Position numbers and translations under genes: made by a program. A stretch of DNA of 33,498 bases, taken from a virus. Numbering within the stretch: the stretch's first letter is position 1; each line of letters starts with the position of its first letter. The stretch lies in the IMG/VR virus record IMGVR_UViG_3300030116_003395, positions 1-33,498 of that record, one strand, 5' to 3'. Under the pieces are notes generated by a model that saw nothing but the letters and a program-made list of their open reading frames with translations, made no database searches and was not told the origin of the DNA. Positions 1 through 7,887 of the stretch are shown piece after piece.

Positions 1-100
1 AGAAAGGGTTGTCTTAGGTTTATGAAATCTGGTACACAAAAAAATCTTGAAAAATTAAATAAGCTTTTAAGTCAAACTGATATTCATTTTGTTGTTAGAA
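1..100. repeat. Left copy of the 100-bp contig-end overlap
   Basis: Bases 1-100 match 33399-33498 at 99 of 100 positions; the only difference is base 99 (A) versus 33497 (G). This is what an assembler leaves when it runs around a circular or circularly permuted genome. Bases 1-25 are the 3' end of the zinc-ribbon gene that starts at 33265. Confidence 0.93.
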
Positions 101-255
101 ATCAAGATGGATCGCTTAGTAAAATAGAATTACAAAGAGTTGGATTTAAACTTAAAAGAAAACACTACATATTTAATAATCAAACACCATTGGATGCTGA
201 TTACGAACTTGTATTTAACTTAGAAAGAAAATTAAAAGGAGGAAGCAGTGAGTGA
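22..255 (+). CDS. Hypothetical protein, 77 aa
   Basis: Not recognised. The ATG overlaps the TGA stop of the zinc-ribbon gene that crosses the contig ends (ATGA), so the two are probably translationally coupled. The product is basic and lysine-rich, has no membrane segment and ends in a short Gly-Gly-Ser-Ser tail. The first 79 bases are repeated at the end of the window with one synonymous difference (AGA versus AGG, both Arg). Confidence 0.7.
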   Translation: MKSGTQKNLEKLNKLLSQTDIHFVVRNQDGSLSKIELQRVGFKLKRKHYIFNNQTPLDADYELVFNLERKLKGGSSE

Positions 256-517
256 ATTTACTGGTGTTTATAAATTTAAACACGACGGCGAGGAAATTGT
301 TTCACCAACAATTAACTTTATGCCGTTAGGCGATGAAAAGATAACAAAAGAAAATGTTGTTGAACACGCTACTGAATATATTTATTCAAAAGACTTAGAT
401 GAAATTGTTGGATTAACATTTCAAATTTTTCATTTAGGGCTTCAGTGTAATCAAATAAAGGTTGTTTCTGATAAACACCCTTTAAATGATTCTATCACTT
501 TTGTAGATAGTGACTGA
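248..517 (+). CDS. Hypothetical protein, 89 aa
   Basis: Not recognised. The GTG start at 248 is chosen because AAAGGAGGAAGC lies directly upstream; it overlaps the previous gene by 8 bp. The product is acidic, with no signal peptide or membrane segment, and overlaps the methyltransferase gene by 8 bp, so it is probably part of the same early transcript. Confidence 0.72.
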   Translation: MSEFTGVYKFKHDGEEIVSPTINFMPLGDEKITKENVVEHATEYIYSKDLDEIVGLTFQIFHLGLQCNQIKVVSDKHPLNDSITFVDSD

Positions 518-1022
518 TAAACAATTTAAAGCGTTTTTCGACGCACAAAAAGGTCAAGACCATATTAAGTCGGTTGATTGGTGGACACCGCCTTATATAT
601 TTGAAGCACTAGATCTCGAATTTGATATTGATGTTGCTTCGCCAGTTGGTGGAGTAAGTTGGATTCCAGCAAAAAGATATTTCACTAAATGGCAAGACGG
701 CTTACAACAAGAGTGGAAAGGTAGAGTGTGGTGTAATCCGCCTTATGGAAGAAATACTGCACAATGGCTACAAAAATTTGTAGATCACGACAATGGAGTT
801 GCTTTAGTATTCGCAAGAACTGATACAAAGTGGTTTCACGATATTGTTGTTAAAGCAGACGCACTTGTATTTATGAAAGGTCGTGTATCTTTCTTAAATC
901 GTGGCGAAAAGAATAGCACAGCTGGAGCTGGAAGTATGTTAATTGCTTGTGGCTATGAATCAGTTGAAGCAATTAGGAAAAGTAATCTCGGCTTCTTTGT
1001 AGATTTATTGTGGTCGAGATAA
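510..1022 (+). CDS. Phage DNA N6-adenine methyltransferase (Dam family)
   Basis: Predicted to transfer methyl from S-adenosylmethionine to N6 of adenine in phage DNA, usually to evade host restriction. The sequence shows the compact layout of the phage Dam family (Pfam DNA_N-6-adenine MTase, typically 150-180 aa): WWTPP at residues 24-28, an acidic SAM-pocket strand (FDIDVAS, 38-44) and the catalytic motif NPPYG at 76-80. Length 170 aa is normal and no recognition domain is appended. The start is GTG at 510, overlapping the previous gene by 8 bp. Target sequence cannot be read from the protein; GATC is common in this genome, so GATC methylation would be compatible but is unproven. No partner endonuclease is nearby, so it acts as an orphan methylase. 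Confidence 0.9.
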   Translation: MTDKQFKAFFDAQKGQDHIKSVDWWTPPYIFEALDLEFDIDVASPVGGVSWIPAKRYFTKWQDGLQQEWKGRVWCNPPYGRNTAQWLQKFVDHDNGVALVFARTDTKWFHDIVVKADALVFMKGRVSFLNRGEKNSTAGAGSMLIACGYESVEAIRKSNLGFFVDLLWSR

Positions 1023-1034
1023 GAAAGGAAAAAA

Positions 1035-1466
1035 ATGGACGAAGCTAAAGTAAAGGAAGTTGCAACAGAATTTGGTATCAAAGGAGTACCAATTACTGCT
1101 GAATTATATAAAAACCAAAAACATATTACATTGGGATCTATTCTTTGTTGTTCTTGGGGCTATGAGCAAACTAATATTGATTTTTATTTCGTTATTGGAT
1201 TAACACCGAGTAAGAAATCAGCAAAAGTATTAAAAATGCCTACAAAGGTCACAACAAAAGAGGGTTATTCGGCTATGTCGCACTTCACTATGCCAGATCT
1301 AGCGGTGGTAAAACATTGGTTATTTTTTACTAAAATGGACACTAAAGTTGGAAAAGTCAAAAGGATTCTGGGGAAAGATACAGATAGACCATATATAAAA
1401 CTATCATCTTTTGAGTATGCTTATTTATGGGATGGCGAAGAACAATATGAAAGTTGGTATGGATAA
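1035..1466 (+). CDS. Conserved phage hypothetical protein, 143 aa
   Basis: Function unknown. Residues 39-56 contain SWGYEQTNIDFYFV, a signature I recall from small hypothetical proteins of phages and plasmids (SWGYDQTN.DFYQV), so this is probably a widespread accessory family. It looks like a soluble small beta-rich protein with no membrane segment. The ATG follows AAGAAAGGAAAA, a good ribosome binding site. The stop overlaps the next start (TAATG). Confidence 0.72.
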   Translation: MDEAKVKEVATEFGIKGVPITAELYKNQKHITLGSILCCSWGYEQTNIDFYFVIGLTPSKKSAKVLKMPTKVTTKEGYSAMSHFTMPDLAVVKHWLFFTKMDTKVGKVKRILGKDTDRPYIKLSSFEYAYLWDGEEQYESWYG

Positions 1467-1675
1467 TGCAAGAAAGTAAAGCCGAGAAGTTTAAACGGCT
1501 TAAAGTATCAAGATTAGGCAAACTAGATAAACAATTAGACTTAATTGCAAATTTAGGTAATAAACAAAACTACGATTTCAAAGAAAGTGATTTAGATGAT
1601 ATTGAATTGCAGATCGTAAAAATGTTTAGGAAGCATAGAAAAAAGCTTCGTAATAAACCGAGTTTCAAATTATGA
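1466..1675 (+). CDS. Hypothetical basic protein, 69 aa
   Basis: Not recognised. The ATG at 1466 overlaps the previous stop (TAATG); a TTG four codons upstream at 1454 is an alternative start. The product is highly charged, with a Lys/Arg-rich C-terminus (FRKHRKKLRNK), and is probably a small helical nucleic-acid-associated protein. The stop overlaps the next start (ATGA). Confidence 0.62.
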   Translation: MQESKAEKFKRLKVSRLGKLDKQLDLIANLGNKQNYDFKESDLDDIELQIVKMFRKHRKKLRNKPSFKL

Positions 1676-1911
1676 GTATCTTAAATCAACTATCTGATGA
1701 AACTAGAACTGCGGTGGAAAAGGATCCAAGAGTTAAATATTTTTGGTTTTTAAAGCTATATTTACAAACACCCTTACAATTCCAAAGTCAAAGTTATCAT
1801 AAAATACTCAATGAAATTTCAAGCAAACTAACAAAAAGAGAAAAAACTGCGATTCAGTCAATTGTTGAAATACATTTAGCAACAATTAATGACTTAAATA
1901 GAAAGTTCTAA
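1672..1911 (+). CDS. Hypothetical protein, 79 aa
   Basis: Not recognised. It starts in an ATGA overlap with the upstream gene and its stop overlaps the ATG of a tiny downstream gene (TAATG). The product looks all-helical and soluble with an aromatic stretch near residues 23-32. Confidence 0.62.
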   Translation: MSILNQLSDETRTAVEKDPRVKYFWFLKLYLQTPLQFQSQSYHKILNEISSKLTKREKTAIQSIVEIHLATINDLNRKF

Positions 1912-1985
1912 TGTGTAGTGATTGTGGAGTGGAAGCAGATTTACACCACTGCGATAGTTGTTATTTAGAAATAGGTAGTTCGTGA
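1911..1985 (+). CDS. 24-aa cysteine microprotein (possible zinc knuckle)
   Basis: The ATG overlaps the preceding stop and its TGA overlaps the GTG start of the terminase small subunit gene. The product has four cysteines and two histidines: CSDC near the start and CDSC after a HH pair. The spacing resembles a minimal zinc-binding knuckle. The coupling at both ends supports translation; function unknown. Confidence 0.45.
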   Translation: MCSDCGVEADLHHCDSCYLEIGSS

Positions 1986-2410
1986 GTATTAAAAATTATA
2001 AATTAAATGATCCAAATGTGAAGAAAAGACTTCTAGAGGCTTTTAGTGCAGGTGCAATTATTAAAGATGCTTGTATTTATGCTGGTATAAGCCCTAGATC
2101 TTATCGCCGTTGGAAAGATAAGGCTGAAAAGGGACAACAACCATATAAAGATGATTTCGCAGAGATAGAACAAGCACAAGTGACACCAGTATTAAGAGCG
2201 TTAGGTCAAATAAATATGGCTTCACAGGGTGGATCTCTACAAGCTTCGACGTGGTTGGTAGAGAAATTACGCCCCAAAGAATTTGGTAGAGAAGCAAATT
2301 TAGATACACAAACAGATGAAGCAATTATATTAAAATTTAGTACAGGAAAGGTTTTAGAATTACCAGATAATAGCGTGACCGGTGTGTCCGCTAAAACAGA
2401 GGAGGAATAA
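1982..2410 (+). CDS. terS: Probable terminase small subunit (HTH DNA-binding)
   Basis: Likely the DNA-recognition half of the packaging motor. Residues about 16-48 form a helix-turn-helix of the type found in terminase small subunits and transposase-like HTH proteins (LLEAFSAGAIIKDACIYAGI, then SYRRWK). Residues 85-105 (A..WLVEKLRPKEFGRE) are also typical of phage small terminases, followed by an acidic, variable tail. Length 142 aa fits. It sits about 700 bp upstream of the large terminase, separated by tiny genes. The GTG start at 1982 overlaps the upstream microprotein stop. Another phage HTH protein is possible, but position and the KLRP..FG motif favour TerS. Confidence 0.75.
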   Translation: MSIKNYKLNDPNVKKRLLEAFSAGAIIKDACIYAGISPRSYRRWKDKAEKGQQPYKDDFAEIEQAQVTPVLRALGQINMASQGGSLQASTWLVEKLRPKEFGREANLDTQTDEAIILKFSTGKVLELPDNSVTGVSAKTEEE

Positions 2411-2529
2411 TGGGCGGTTGGATTATATGTAATAGGTGTCAAAACTATTCACATACGCATAACGGCGGTGGATTAATAAATGATAAACATTATTGCGAGC
2501 CGTGTTATCCGGAAGTATTGGAGGAATAA
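2410..2529 (+). CDS. Small zinc-ribbon protein, 39 aa
   Basis: The ATG overlaps the terS stop, with GGAGG four bases upstream. Two CxxC pairs (CNRC and CEPC) about 20 residues apart form a classical zinc ribbon. Function unknown; such mini-ribbons are common in phages as possible transcription or protein-protein modulators. The stop overlaps the next ATG. Confidence 0.6.
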   Translation: MGGWIICNRCQNYSHTHNGGGLINDKHYCEPCYPEVLEE

Positions 2530-2609
2530 TGGACACGATTTTTGTAATAGGATTTATAATAGCAATTAATTATTTAGCTTGGTGGCTCATTGGTAAAGGT
2601 AAAATATGA
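2529..2609 (+). CDS. 26-aa single-span membrane peptide
   Basis: GGAGGAATAATG gives a strong ribosome binding site and coupled start. The peptide is nearly one hydrophobic helix (residues about 4-22) ending in a short basic tail (GKGKI). Role unknown. The stop overlaps the next start. Confidence 0.45.
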   Translation: MDTIFVIGFIIAINYLAWWLIGKGKI

Positions 2610-2674
2610 CATATTGGAAAGATGAAATAATATTAGATGACTTGGACGAAGAATTAGAAGATAAGGATAAATGA
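2606..2674 (+). CDS. 22-aa acidic peptide
   Basis: Tiny gene in the overlap chain (ATGA at both ends), preceded by AAAGG. Over half the residues are Asp, Glu or Lys. No function recognised; evidence is only the start/stop coupling and ribosome binding site. Confidence 0.35.
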   Translation: MTYWKDEIILDDLDEELEDKDK

Positions 2675-2754
2675 GTTGGATTATTTTACAAGACGGATCA
2701 AGAGTGCATATAAGCTGGTTAGAGAAGCAAGAGATCGCAGAAGAAGAAGAATAA
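2671..2754 (+). CDS. 27-aa peptide, alternative to the zinc-ribbon reading frame
   Basis: The ATG sits in an ATGA overlap with AAGGA three bases upstream. The peptide starts MSWIILQDGSR and ends in four glutamates. It competes with the other-frame TTG start at 2676, which has better spacing from the same AAGGA, so one of the two is probably the intended product or both are made. Confidence 0.38.
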   Translation: MSWIILQDGSRVHISWLEKQEIAEEEE

Positions 2755-2906
2755 AATATCAAAGCTTATTGTTTAAAAGACCAACATATAAATTTATGTG
2801 TCCATATTGTGATAGATTAATGGAAGTCACGCACTTATATTGGGAAAGTGTTGAGTGTTTGTATTGTGGATTCGAGATAGCAAACAGTAAAGCTGAATTA
2901 ATCTAA
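2676..2906 (+). CDS. Zinc-ribbon protein, up to 76 aa, start uncertain
   Basis: The secure part is the last 37 codons from ATG 2796: CPYC and CLYC pairs 23 residues apart, a treble-clef or zinc-ribbon finger (MCPYCDRLMEV...). Extending to TTG 2676 adds an arginine-rich helix (RDRRRRR) that could bind nucleic acid, and AAGGA is eight bases upstream of that TTG, but the extension overlaps a peptide frame at 2671-2754. TTG 2769 is a further option. Function unknown. Confidence 0.5.
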   Translation: MDYFTRRIKSAYKLVREARDRRRRRIKYQSLLFKRPTYKFMCPYCDRLMEVTHLYWESVECLYCGFEIANSKAELI

Positions 2907-2915
2907 TCTTTCGCT

Positions 2916-2921
2916 TATAAT
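2916..2921 (+). promoter_or_regulatory. -10 box (TATAAT) of a possible leaderless promoter
   Basis: TATAAT ends six bases before the ATG at 2928, so transcription would begin at or next to the start codon. The -35 match (CTGAAT near 2893) is poor. No Shine-Dalgarno precedes 2928, which fits leaderless translation. Confidence 0.4.
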
Positions 2922-2927
2922 AATTAA

Positions 2928-3125
2928 ATGGGCGATGAAGAAATTAACGAACAATTTTTAGAAATAATGATGTCCAACAGAATTGGACTAGATGAAGATT
3001 TTAATAATATTGAGTTTGATGAACTTATTATACAAGTACCAACTTTTGTTGTTGTAGCAATACCGCAAGACATTTATGATGTTTGGGTGCTATTCTTAGA
3101 GTTGTATGGCAACCGCAACAAATAA
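2928..3125 (+). CDS. Hypothetical acidic protein, 65 aa
   Basis: Not recognised. Acidic N-terminus and a hydrophobic beta-rich middle (IIQVPTFVVVAIP). There is no ribosome binding site before the ATG but a TATAAT six bases upstream. It overlaps the terL start by 20 bp, which suggests coupling to packaging genes. Confidence 0.62.
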   Translation: MGDEEINEQFLEIMMSNRIGLDEDFNNIEFDELIIQVPTFVVVAIPQDIYDVWVLFLELYGNRNK

Positions 3126-4356
3126 ACGAGAAATATATTTACCGGAGCTACACGCAAAACAATTAGAGATCGTAAGTGATAAATCTAGGTTTAAGGTTTT
3201 ATCTGCCGGAAGGCGTTGGGGTAAAACTTTGTTGGGATGTTGGCTTTGTATGGCTTACGCTTTACAAGGAAAACGTGCTTGGTGGGTAGCACCAACTTAT
3301 ACTATGGCTCTTGAGGGTTGGCGTGAACTACGACAAATGGCTTCTGAGTATGGTGTTGTAGTAAAAGAAGCGGAAAGAACTTTAATAACTCCAAACGGCG
3401 GTATGGTAAGTGTAAGGTCGGCAGATAATCCAGACAGATTACGAGGAGCTGGTTTAGATTTCATTGTGCTTGATGAGTGTGCTTTTATTAAAGAACAAAC
3501 TTGGACTGAAGTTTTAAGACCAACTTTATCGGATCGTATGGGATCTGCTTTATTCATCAGTACGCCTAAAGGTTATAATTGGTTTCAAAGATTATTTGAA
3601 GACGCACAAAGCAGAGAGGGTTGGGCGACTTGGACACTTCCAACAAGTTCAAATCCACTTGTGCCTAAATCTGAACTAGATATTGCTAAGGAAGAAGTTG
3701 GATCTTTCTTATATTCACAAGAATACGAAGCACAATTTATTGAAGCAACAGGGGGATTAATTAAGCCCCAATATTTTAAGTATTACAAAGACGCTGTTGT
3801 GACAGAGTTTGATAAGATTGGTAATTATATAGATAGGCGAGTATTACGTTTTGATGATAAACAAATATACGAAGATGATACATACAAAATAACAACAGTA
3901 GATTTAGCAGTTAGTACGAAAGAAACCGCCGACTATACAGTAATATGCACTGCAACTATTTCAAAAGATAATGATATTTTTGTAGAAGACGTCATAAGGG
4001 ATCGTATCGAAGCACCGGATCTTATTCCAGTGTTGCAAAATATTTATGATAATTACAAACCAAGTTTTATTGGTATAGAAAAAACAGGTTATCAATTAGC
4101 TATGGTACAACTCGCAAGAAGATCTGGATTACCTATAAAAGAACTTCGAGCAGATCGTGATAAAGTTGCACGAGCTTATCCTCTTTCTGCTAAAATGGAA
4201 GCCGGTAAAATCTACTTTCCTAGACAAAAAGTGTGGTATGCTAACTTAGAACGAGAGTTATTACAATTTCCGGCTGGAGAACACGATGACCAAGTTGATG
4301 CATTAGCTTATATAGTGACACAAGTTGCAAGCAGAAAAGAGTACAGGGCGTATTAA
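3106..4356 (+). CDS. terL: Terminase large subunit
   Basis: ATP-driven motor and headful or cos nuclease that packages DNA into proheads. The N-terminal ATPase carries Walker A AGRRWGKT (residues 34-41), Walker B with catalytic Glu IVLDE (120-124) and coupling motif ISTPKG (151-156). The C-terminal RNase H-like nuclease shows an Asp in TVDLAV (D266), an acidic strand FIGIEK (E325) and the final Asp cluster EHDDQVDAL (392-400). Length 416 aa is on the short side but complete. ATG 3106 overlaps the previous gene by 20 bp; the stop overlaps the portal start (TAATG). Packaging strategy cannot be inferred from sequence alone. Confidence 0.96.
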   Translation: MATATNKREIYLPELHAKQLEIVSDKSRFKVLSAGRRWGKTLLGCWLCMAYALQGKRAWWVAPTYTMALEGWRELRQMASEYGVVVKEAERTLITPNGGMVSVRSADNPDRLRGAGLDFIVLDECAFIKEQTWTEVLRPTLSDRMGSALFISTPKGYNWFQRLFEDAQSREGWATWTLPTSSNPLVPKSELDIAKEEVGSFLYSQEYEAQFIEATGGLIKPQYFKYYKDAVVTEFDKIGNYIDRRVLRFDDKQIYEDDTYKITTVDLAVSTKETADYTVICTATISKDNDIFVEDVIRDRIEAPDLIPVLQNIYDNYKPSFIGIEKTGYQLAMVQLARRSGLPIKELRADRDKVARAYPLSAKMEAGKIYFPRQKVWYANLERELLQFPAGEHDDQVDALAYIVTQVASRKEYRAY

Positions 4357-6041
4357 TGGCTGAAAGAAGAAGTTTTAGAGAAATAGTATTCGGTAATACT
4401 AGGTTTAGCGATCAGCGTTCTAAAAGAATTAATTTTTTTAGAGAAGATCCAGTTCAACCTAGTTCTTTTGTATATGGGTATAATTCATCAGCTGGTAATT
4501 TCGACTTAAAAGATCTAGGTAATGGACAATCTAATTCTGCTGTGACGGCGTGTTTACAAGTTTTAGGCGTATCATTTTCCGAAGCTAATTTAATAGTTAA
4601 ATCTGTAAATGATGACGGCGAAGAAATACAGATACCAAACCACCCACTTGAAATCTTAATGGCTAGACCGAATCCTTATATGTCTGGCGATGTAGTACAA
4701 CAATACCTTATGAACTCAATGCACGTTTACGGCGACGGATATTTATTGAAAGAAAGAAACAATGTAGGGCAAGTGACAGCTTTATATCCATTAATACCGG
4801 ATCGTGTGACACCAAAAGGCACAGACGATAAATTAATTACTAAATATACATACACCTTAGAAAATACAGAGATGGATATAGATCCAAGTGAAATGATACA
4901 TATGAGATTAGGGCTAGATCCTACCAACCATAAGAAAGGTTATGCACCACTTATGACTGTTTTAAGAGAAATCTTTGGCGATGAATCAGCTGGACAACTT
5001 GCAACTGCTTTACTATCCAATATGGGTGTTCCAAGTGTAATGATTAGCCCAAGAGATGATTTTGGATTGACGGCTGAAGAAGGAGAACAGATCGCAAAAA
5101 CCTATCAACAGAAAGTTGGCGGTGCTAAAAGAGGACAACCGCTTGTTATGTCTGGAACAATGAGTGTAGAAAAAATGTCTTTTAGCCCTACTGAATTAGA
5201 TATTGGAACATTAAGAAGAATACCAGAGGAAAGGGTTTCCGCTGTACTTGGTGTGCCAGCAATTTTAGCAGGATTAGGTGCTGGTTTAGAAAGAGCAACT
5301 TACGCAAATGCAAAAGTATTAAGGGAATACTTTACAGAAAATAAATTAATACCTATGTGGCGTATGGTTGGAGCAGAATTAACACAACAACTACTTGTAC
5401 CAGATTATCAAAGCAATTCAATCACAAAAGCAGAATACGATTTCTCACAAGTAAGAGCTTTACAAGACGATGAAGAACTTATGTATAAAAGATTAAACAT
5501 TGGTGTTCGTAATGGTTGGATCTCAGTTGCTGAAGCAAGAAAGCAAGTTGGATTACCAACAAATGAAGAACAAGATGTTTATTATATTCCAAATAACGTA
5601 ATACCAACTCCGGCTAACTTAATTGCTGATACAGAAGTAAGCGAAGAAGTTGAGGCTGAAGAACAGGTTGAAAATGATGATGATGTCTTAGAACAATCAT
5701 CTTACAACAAAAAGGTAATTAAGAAAGAGGGTAATGAGTTCTGCGTATATAACGAAGATGAAACTAGAAGATTCGGTTGCTATCCAACTAGGGAATTAGC
5801 AGAAGCAAGATTACAACAGATTCATTACTTTGGCGAAAGTCAATACGAAGAAGATCTATTTCTAAAGGAAGAAGTTTCTAAAGATACATTTACAACCATT
5901 GAAGAAGCTGAAGAAAGAGCGGAAGAACTAGGTTGTAGTGGTACACATACACACGATGAAAACGGCGAGCTTGTTTATATGCCGTGTTCGACACATCAAG
6001 AGTACGAAAGGCGATTAGCCGAAAATGGCGAAACTGAGTGA
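4356..6041 (+). CDS. HK97-type portal protein with C-terminal extension
   Basis: Forms the dodecameric ring at the capsid vertex through which DNA enters and on which the neck is built. Residues about 35-420 show the HK97 portal fold: NHPLEILMARPNP, the GDGYLLK strand, DPSEMIHMRL and the ring-forming stretch RIPEERVSAVLGVPA. From residue about 448 it carries an extra tail with two cysteine-containing motifs (FCVYNEDETRRFGCYPT, and EEAEERAEELGCSGTH), modules I recall from other phage head proteins, where they follow portal or protease domains. At 561 aa it is longer than a minimal portal because of this tail. Its 3' end overlaps the next gene by 17 bp. Confidence 0.93.
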   Translation: MAERRSFREIVFGNTRFSDQRSKRINFFREDPVQPSSFVYGYNSSAGNFDLKDLGNGQSNSAVTACLQVLGVSFSEANLIVKSVNDDGEEIQIPNHPLEILMARPNPYMSGDVVQQYLMNSMHVYGDGYLLKERNNVGQVTALYPLIPDRVTPKGTDDKLITKYTYTLENTEMDIDPSEMIHMRLGLDPTNHKKGYAPLMTVLREIFGDESAGQLATALLSNMGVPSVMISPRDDFGLTAEEGEQIAKTYQQKVGGAKRGQPLVMSGTMSVEKMSFSPTELDIGTLRRIPEERVSAVLGVPAILAGLGAGLERATYANAKVLREYFTENKLIPMWRMVGAELTQQLLVPDYQSNSITKAEYDFSQVRALQDDEELMYKRLNIGVRNGWISVAEARKQVGLPTNEEQDVYYIPNNVIPTPANLIADTEVSEEVEAEEQVENDDDVLEQSSYNKKVIKKEGNEFCVYNEDETRRFGCYPTRELAEARLQQIHYFGESQYEEDLFLKEEVSKDTFTTIEEAEERAEELGCSGTHTHDENGELVYMPCSTHQEYERRLAENGETE

Positions 6042-7887
6042 CATCTCAGTTGGAGATACTGTTAGCTGGTCTATTCCAAAAGATCCAGATCCACCGAGTA
6101 CTGTTCACGGAGTAATAACTTCTATAAACAGAGAAGAAGAAACTGCGAATATGCGAGTATGGGCAATACTTGATGACGGCTCACACGAACAAACGGACAG
6201 AACTGTCACTCAACCTGTATCTAAATTAAGACTTATTGCTGATTTTAGGGAAGAAAAACAAACTGTATCTGCAAGAGTGGAAAGAGTTTTAAGAGATAAA
6301 GTCGAAGAACATAATTCGAAAGATCCAAGATATAGAGCAACACTACGTATGCTTGAAGCAGTTTTTAGAAGAGGCGTTGGAGCTTACAGAACAAATCCAT
6401 CAAGCGTAAGAGGTAATGTAAGAAGTGCGGATCAATGGGCTTACGCTAGAGTCAATGCTTTCTTAACTGCTTTACGCACAGGGAAGTTTCCAAGATCTGC
6501 CTTTGATACAGATTTACTTCCAAGAAACCACCCATTAAGTAGTAAGAAAAATATAAAAGCACCATACGATGATCTAAATTTTTCTATCCCAAGTGGAGTA
6601 AAAGAAGAAGCAAGACGTGGCTTAGAGTGGGTTGGCGAGTTTGATAGAGGCGGGACAAGTGTTGGTCGTGGTACTGCAAGATATTTAATAAACAATAATC
6701 AAGCAACACCAAACAAAGTAAGGCAAATAGCTAGATATTTTCCAAGACACGAAGTAGATAAAAGGGCTGAGGGATATAGGCAGGGTGAAGACGGCTACCC
6801 TTCAAATGGAAGAATTGCGTGGGCTTTATGGGGCGGAAACGCTGGACAATCTTGGGCTAATAAATTAGTTCGAGCTATGAATACTAGAGATGAAAAAGCA
6901 AATAGTGCATTAGAGCTTATTGTAAGGAAATCAAGACTTAAACAAATAGAAGATGAAGAAGCTAATAAAAGATTTGAAAGTGAAGAAGTAAAACAAATAC
7001 TATGGAAAAATTACGATACCTTATTAAACAATTGGGATCTTACATTAGGAATAGAGTATTTTAAATTACTTAAAGACCAAGATAGAGCAATTAAGTCTTT
7101 CATAGAAAATAATCCTTTAACAATATTAGGAAATGAAGTTATTTTGAATAATTTAATTGATAATACAACTAAGAAATGGTCTGCGGATCTTTATGAATTA
7201 TATATATCTATGACAACAGATTTCGCTTTTAACCAAGTAGAAATATTGCTTCCAGATGAGTTTAAGTTTACAGATAAAGAAGAAGAACAAATAAGACGTG
7301 CAAGAAGAAGAAAACCTAGAAACGAAGTTATAACAGAGGGTTTTTATCCAATGAGATCCCAGATAGGTACGCAGATACCAATACAAGAATATAGATATAA
7401 CAGAAATGCTATAGATTTTGTAAATAAACGTCTTGAAGAAACTTTACCGGATTTAGCAAAGACTACTAGAGATAGATTAAGTCGAGATCTAAGAAGATCG
7501 CTTGGGGAAGCACAAAAACTAGGATTAAGAGGACAACAACTTAATGATTATATTACAAGCCAAATAAGTAATACATTAGGCAAGAAAAGATTAGCAAGAG
7601 CATCAACTATTGCAAGAACTGAGGGATTAGCTCTTTCACAATGGGCTCAAGATGAAGTCGCCTCTAACTTAAATTTGAATTTAGAAAAGGAGTGGCTAGC
7701 TAGACGTGACGGAGTGACTAGAGATACACATTTACTTGCTGACGGACAAAGAGTAAATAGAAGTGCAAATTTCAAAGTAGGTGGCTATAATATGCAGTAT
7801 CCGGCTGATAGCTCACAGGGAGCACCAGCGGGAGAAATAGTTAATTGTCGGTGCACAGTTATTTATCACGAGAAAAGGAAAGTATGA
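6025..7887 (+). CDS. Multidomain head morphogenesis protein with C-terminal MuF domain
   Basis: Probably a minor head protein loaded with the portal during prohead assembly. Domains in order: a small Tudor/SH3-like barrel (residues 1-74, SVGDTVSW start); a helical module (about 95-180; VFRRGVGAY, WAYARVNAFL) and a second (about 195-285; RGLEWVGEF, GRIAWALWGG, GQSWANK) that both recur in phage structural proteins; a long charged helical linker (about 300-500); and the Mu gpF-like domain (about 520-615) with RTEGLALSQWAQ and terminal NCRC. At 620 aa it is large for this family because of the N-terminal modules. It overlaps the protease start (ATGA). Confidence 0.85.
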   Translation: MAKLSDISVGDTVSWSIPKDPDPPSTVHGVITSINREEETANMRVWAILDDGSHEQTDRTVTQPVSKLRLIADFREEKQTVSARVERVLRDKVEEHNSKDPRYRATLRMLEAVFRRGVGAYRTNPSSVRGNVRSADQWAYARVNAFLTALRTGKFPRSAFDTDLLPRNHPLSSKKNIKAPYDDLNFSIPSGVKEEARRGLEWVGEFDRGGTSVGRGTARYLINNNQATPNKVRQIARYFPRHEVDKRAEGYRQGEDGYPSNGRIAWALWGGNAGQSWANKLVRAMNTRDEKANSALELIVRKSRLKQIEDEEANKRFESEEVKQILWKNYDTLLNNWDLTLGIEYFKLLKDQDRAIKSFIENNPLTILGNEVILNNLIDNTTKKWSADLYELYISMTTDFAFNQVEILLPDEFKFTDKEEEQIRRARRRKPRNEVITEGFYPMRSQIGTQIPIQEYRYNRNAIDFVNKRLEETLPDLAKTTRDRLSRDLRRSLGEAQKLGLRGQQLNDYITSQISNTLGKKRLARASTIARTEGLALSQWAQDEVASNLNLNLEKEWLARRDGVTRDTHLLADGQRVNRSANFKVGGYNMQYPADSSQGAPAGEIVNCRCTVIYHEKRKV

